Shown here piece by piece: positions 61,315-64,000 of a stretch of 64,000 nt of DNA. The notes under the pieces were generated by a model that ran no database searches, had not been told where the DNA came from, and was given only the letters and a program-made list of their open reading frames with translations. The position numbers were made by a program, and so were the translations under genes. Position 1 is the stretch's first letter; every line of letters starts with the position of its first letter. The DNA comes from Phoronis australis (lineage: Eukaryota; Phoronida; Phoronidae): NCBI GenBank assembly GCA_002633005.1, contig NMRA01000021.1, positions 1,177,612-1,241,611 of the forward strand, given 5' to 3'.

Positions 61315-64000
61315 CTGACCAAAGTTATTCTAGTTGAAAACTAACATGGTCATCAAGAGGTGTAGTCAGTGTTATGAGCCAAATGTACATTCTAATCTGC
61401 TGATAAAAATAAATGACAGAGTAATATTACACTGGATAAGTCCTGTCATTTGTTGCAAAACCATAAGTATGGTATCATTCATTCACAACAGCGGAGGGCC
61501 TCTGAAGTTTGCTTAAAACATGCAACTGTCCACAATTGATTTACTGAGCCAGTATTGTTCAAGGAAATTGAAGTGTATACACAAGTGATTAATTGTCCTC
61601 GATATGGCTAATGACTATCCTCATGTATTCTCAAACTAGCTATTTGTTACATTTTTCTTGTTTCCTCTGAAATGGAGTGATTTTTAGTTTTGAACCCTTA
61701 TCACTGAGTATCTCATTAATTAAAAATATTTTATCAGCTATCACACTGCCCTTGTTCTAGTAAGTCAGTTTAGTATAGCTACATCTGGTATTGAGCCTGT
61801 CTACAGTGACGATCCAAATGTCATTGAGCCACGCGAAGCTATATCCAACGAACAACATCCAATGAAGAACATTTTGAGTTAGTCACCATTCACCAGTGAG
61901 TTTGGCTGTAGATTTGCCCAGGTCAGTATTTTCCTACTTTCTGTTGCTACTGAGCAATTGAAACGTTCTGACAAAGTTTGCTCCAGCAATCCTTATATAA
62001 AGCTACAGAAAAGCGAAAAGACCATCAAGGGGACTATAATTAATACACCCAGGTCTGCCAACTTTGCTAATATACACCCGTATAACTTCCAATACAGCAA
62101 ATGGTTACATACTATTCATATATATACATTCGTGTACTAAGAGAATATCTTCGTGGTTAACATGAAATTGAACTTTTCATATTCAAAATGGTTTTTAGTT
62201 GTAAAAATTATAAAAGTCAGGGTTTACACCAGTGTTTGCATCATTGCATGACTGCTTGTTTTACTGTGAAATGACTCATTCATGAACTTGAGGGGGTATG
62301 TGTGTGACCTGCAGTTTTCTGTAATATATACACATCTATGTGACTGTCTTCAGTCCAGCCTGACAACTCAAGCAGTTTCTGTGAATTGAGTCTCGGTTTT
62401 TGTGACTGAGTTTGTAGAACATTCAAAGTTTGTCATTTTGTTTAAATCCCAGAAATTAATTATTTAAAATAAAGTTTTAATTTGGAGAAGTTCAAAGTGC
62501 TACTAGGAAATGATGTGCTTGGAAGTTACTAGCCATTCAAGCATCAGGGCCACTGGTGATACACTAAAGAGTAAGGCGACTAGAGAAGATATCAGATTGT
62601 GTCATAATTTACTTGCAAAGTTGGCCCATTCATCTTCAAATCTTCACTAGCCACTGTCTTATTAACTCTTAGTCAGTAAGATATTGATGAAATGACACTA
62701 CTTTGTTCCTTTTCGGTTATTTGTGCAGCAAGAGACACAGCAGTGTGCAATTGTTTATGTAGAGATTCACTGTAAACAGACAGCTTCCTGTAGACTGGTC
62801 AGTACTAGCCTCCTTCTGGGATTGGAATGTGAGTCATGCATAAATTTTGAGAAAGGCCTATTGCCCCAGCTTCAGAAACACGACTTGTTCTGGCTGAATA
62901 GATGCCAAGCATAGACCGGCAGAATTGTGATGTTTCACGCTGTTTCTCGTACAGTCTAAGAGTATACTTGAGATACTTGATTGAGTTTCACTTTTCTTTC
63001 TTGCATGCAGTATATCGGTATCCTGAGTACTCATGTTGCTCGATCCTCCCTAAAAATAACATGGGCGTAACCTGGTATCTCAATTTCTTGGATTGTTGTC
63101 GATTTGGTTTGAAAAAGAAAGAAAACATTGGACAAAGATGTTCAATCGGATGATTATTCCACATTTGTGCGTTTTGAAAAAGTGGTCTCACGTACGTGGA
63201 CATTTAATCCGTTTCAGTTCTTCGTTTTTGCTATGACCTTTGACGTGGGCTTTAATTATTGATATTTTGAAAAGTTGTTCTTGAAAGTTCTTTCATGTGA
63301 CTGTTCTTCTGTTTAAAAATGCCTTTGAACAGTTTCACACGAGAGATGTTTGACAAACACGAAGACAACATTGCCGAGGGAGCTATTTGTGACGTAATCA
63401 CTAGTCGTTTACTAATTTATAGCTTTTCATTAATCGTTTTAACAGTTACGTTTCCAGTGTTTGCGAAACGGGGTTGTTCGTGAGAAAGTGAGAGGTGATG
63501 CAACTTTTTATCCAACTTAGACATGTTTGAAATAAACGGATGACAGAATTAGACTTCATTTCGAAGCGATTACTTACGTCATAGAGTAATGAGTAAGTCG
63601 GTATTCATATATTTTTGTACGTGGCACACCCAAATTAAAACAACTTTTCCGCTAACTATCAAAACCTCGGATTTCGATAATATCTTTGCTGTAATTTTCA
63701 TGCTCGTGGTCATGAAAAAAATCTCGGCATAAACCAACAGAAAGAAACTAGATTTTTTTTTCAAAGTGATATATATTTATTCATGGATACACAGAACATA
63801 CAAAGAAATAATAACAAACCCAGAAACCGCGAAGCATTATATCTGGGTTGTAAACAATCCATAAATGAAACTAATATACATAGAGGTATGTACAATTAAG
63901 TAGTATCTAAAATAAGTATTCCAATACTTAGATAGGCTATTACAGATATATAAAAACAAAAATATGTACAGATTCATGTGGGGAAATCAGATGCAACAAT
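61315..64000. other. No gene recognised
   Basis: AT-rich sequence. A plus-strand run VYSDDPNVIEPREAISNEQ near 61800-61860 looks protein-like but is short and ends in a stop. Confidence 0.35.

Overview
This is a stretch of animal nuclear DNA. It is AT-rich and intron-rich, with short exons bounded by GT-AG introns (one GC-AG), long introns, and many decayed transposons and MITEs. The gene content (an animal plant-type haem peroxidase, a PGGHG-type GH65 glucosidase, THAP fragments, and a repetitive marine-invertebrate family) suggests a marine invertebrate, perhaps a hemichordate, lancelet or relative. I cannot fix the species from sequence alone.

Two genes can be assembled exon by exon with every splice phase agreeing. 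Both are on the + strand. (1) 13007-25281: seven exons, 355 aa, a secreted and probably GPI-anchored plant-type (ascorbate/cytochrome c peroxidase-like) haem peroxidase, with a TATA box about 60 bp before the start codon. (2) 33404-53326: sixteen exons, 809 aa, a family GH65 protein-glucosylgalactosylhydroxylysine glucosidase (PGGHG/ATHL1 type). The likely catalytic acids are kept, and this protein also has an N-terminal signal-like segment and a hydrophobic C-terminal tail. Both products look like cell-surface or extracellular glycoproteins.

The rest is mostly mobile-element debris. The best candidate for an undescribed system is 1465-6216: a ~4.75 kb unit with long inverted terminal repeats and subterminal repeat arrays. 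It encloses, on the minus strand, one broken copy of a large uncharacterised ORF family with PIN/FEN-like nuclease motifs and a Cys-rich tail. The ORF fills the space between the repeats, as if it were the element's own gene. Other elements are: two diverged copies of a THAP-carrying repeat (7328-9019 and 44761-46366); a 1.39 kb element with perfect 32-bp inverted ends in PGGHG intron 8; a 561-bp inverted-repeat element in peroxidase intron 5; three copies of a ~130-bp palindromic MITE; two hAT-like MITEs; four copies of a GC-rich MITE-like repeat; tRNA-like SINE signals; and an RNase H remnant of a LINE in PGGHG intron 1.

A 354-bp duplication around the single N at 31646 looks like an assembly join. 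A 21-bp minisatellite lies just 3' of PGGHG. From about 54.2 kb to the end I recognise no gene, only a possible CpG-rich promoter with a tiny first exon near 57557 and a possible minus-strand exon near 61.2 kb. I see no rRNA, intact tRNA or CRISPR array.
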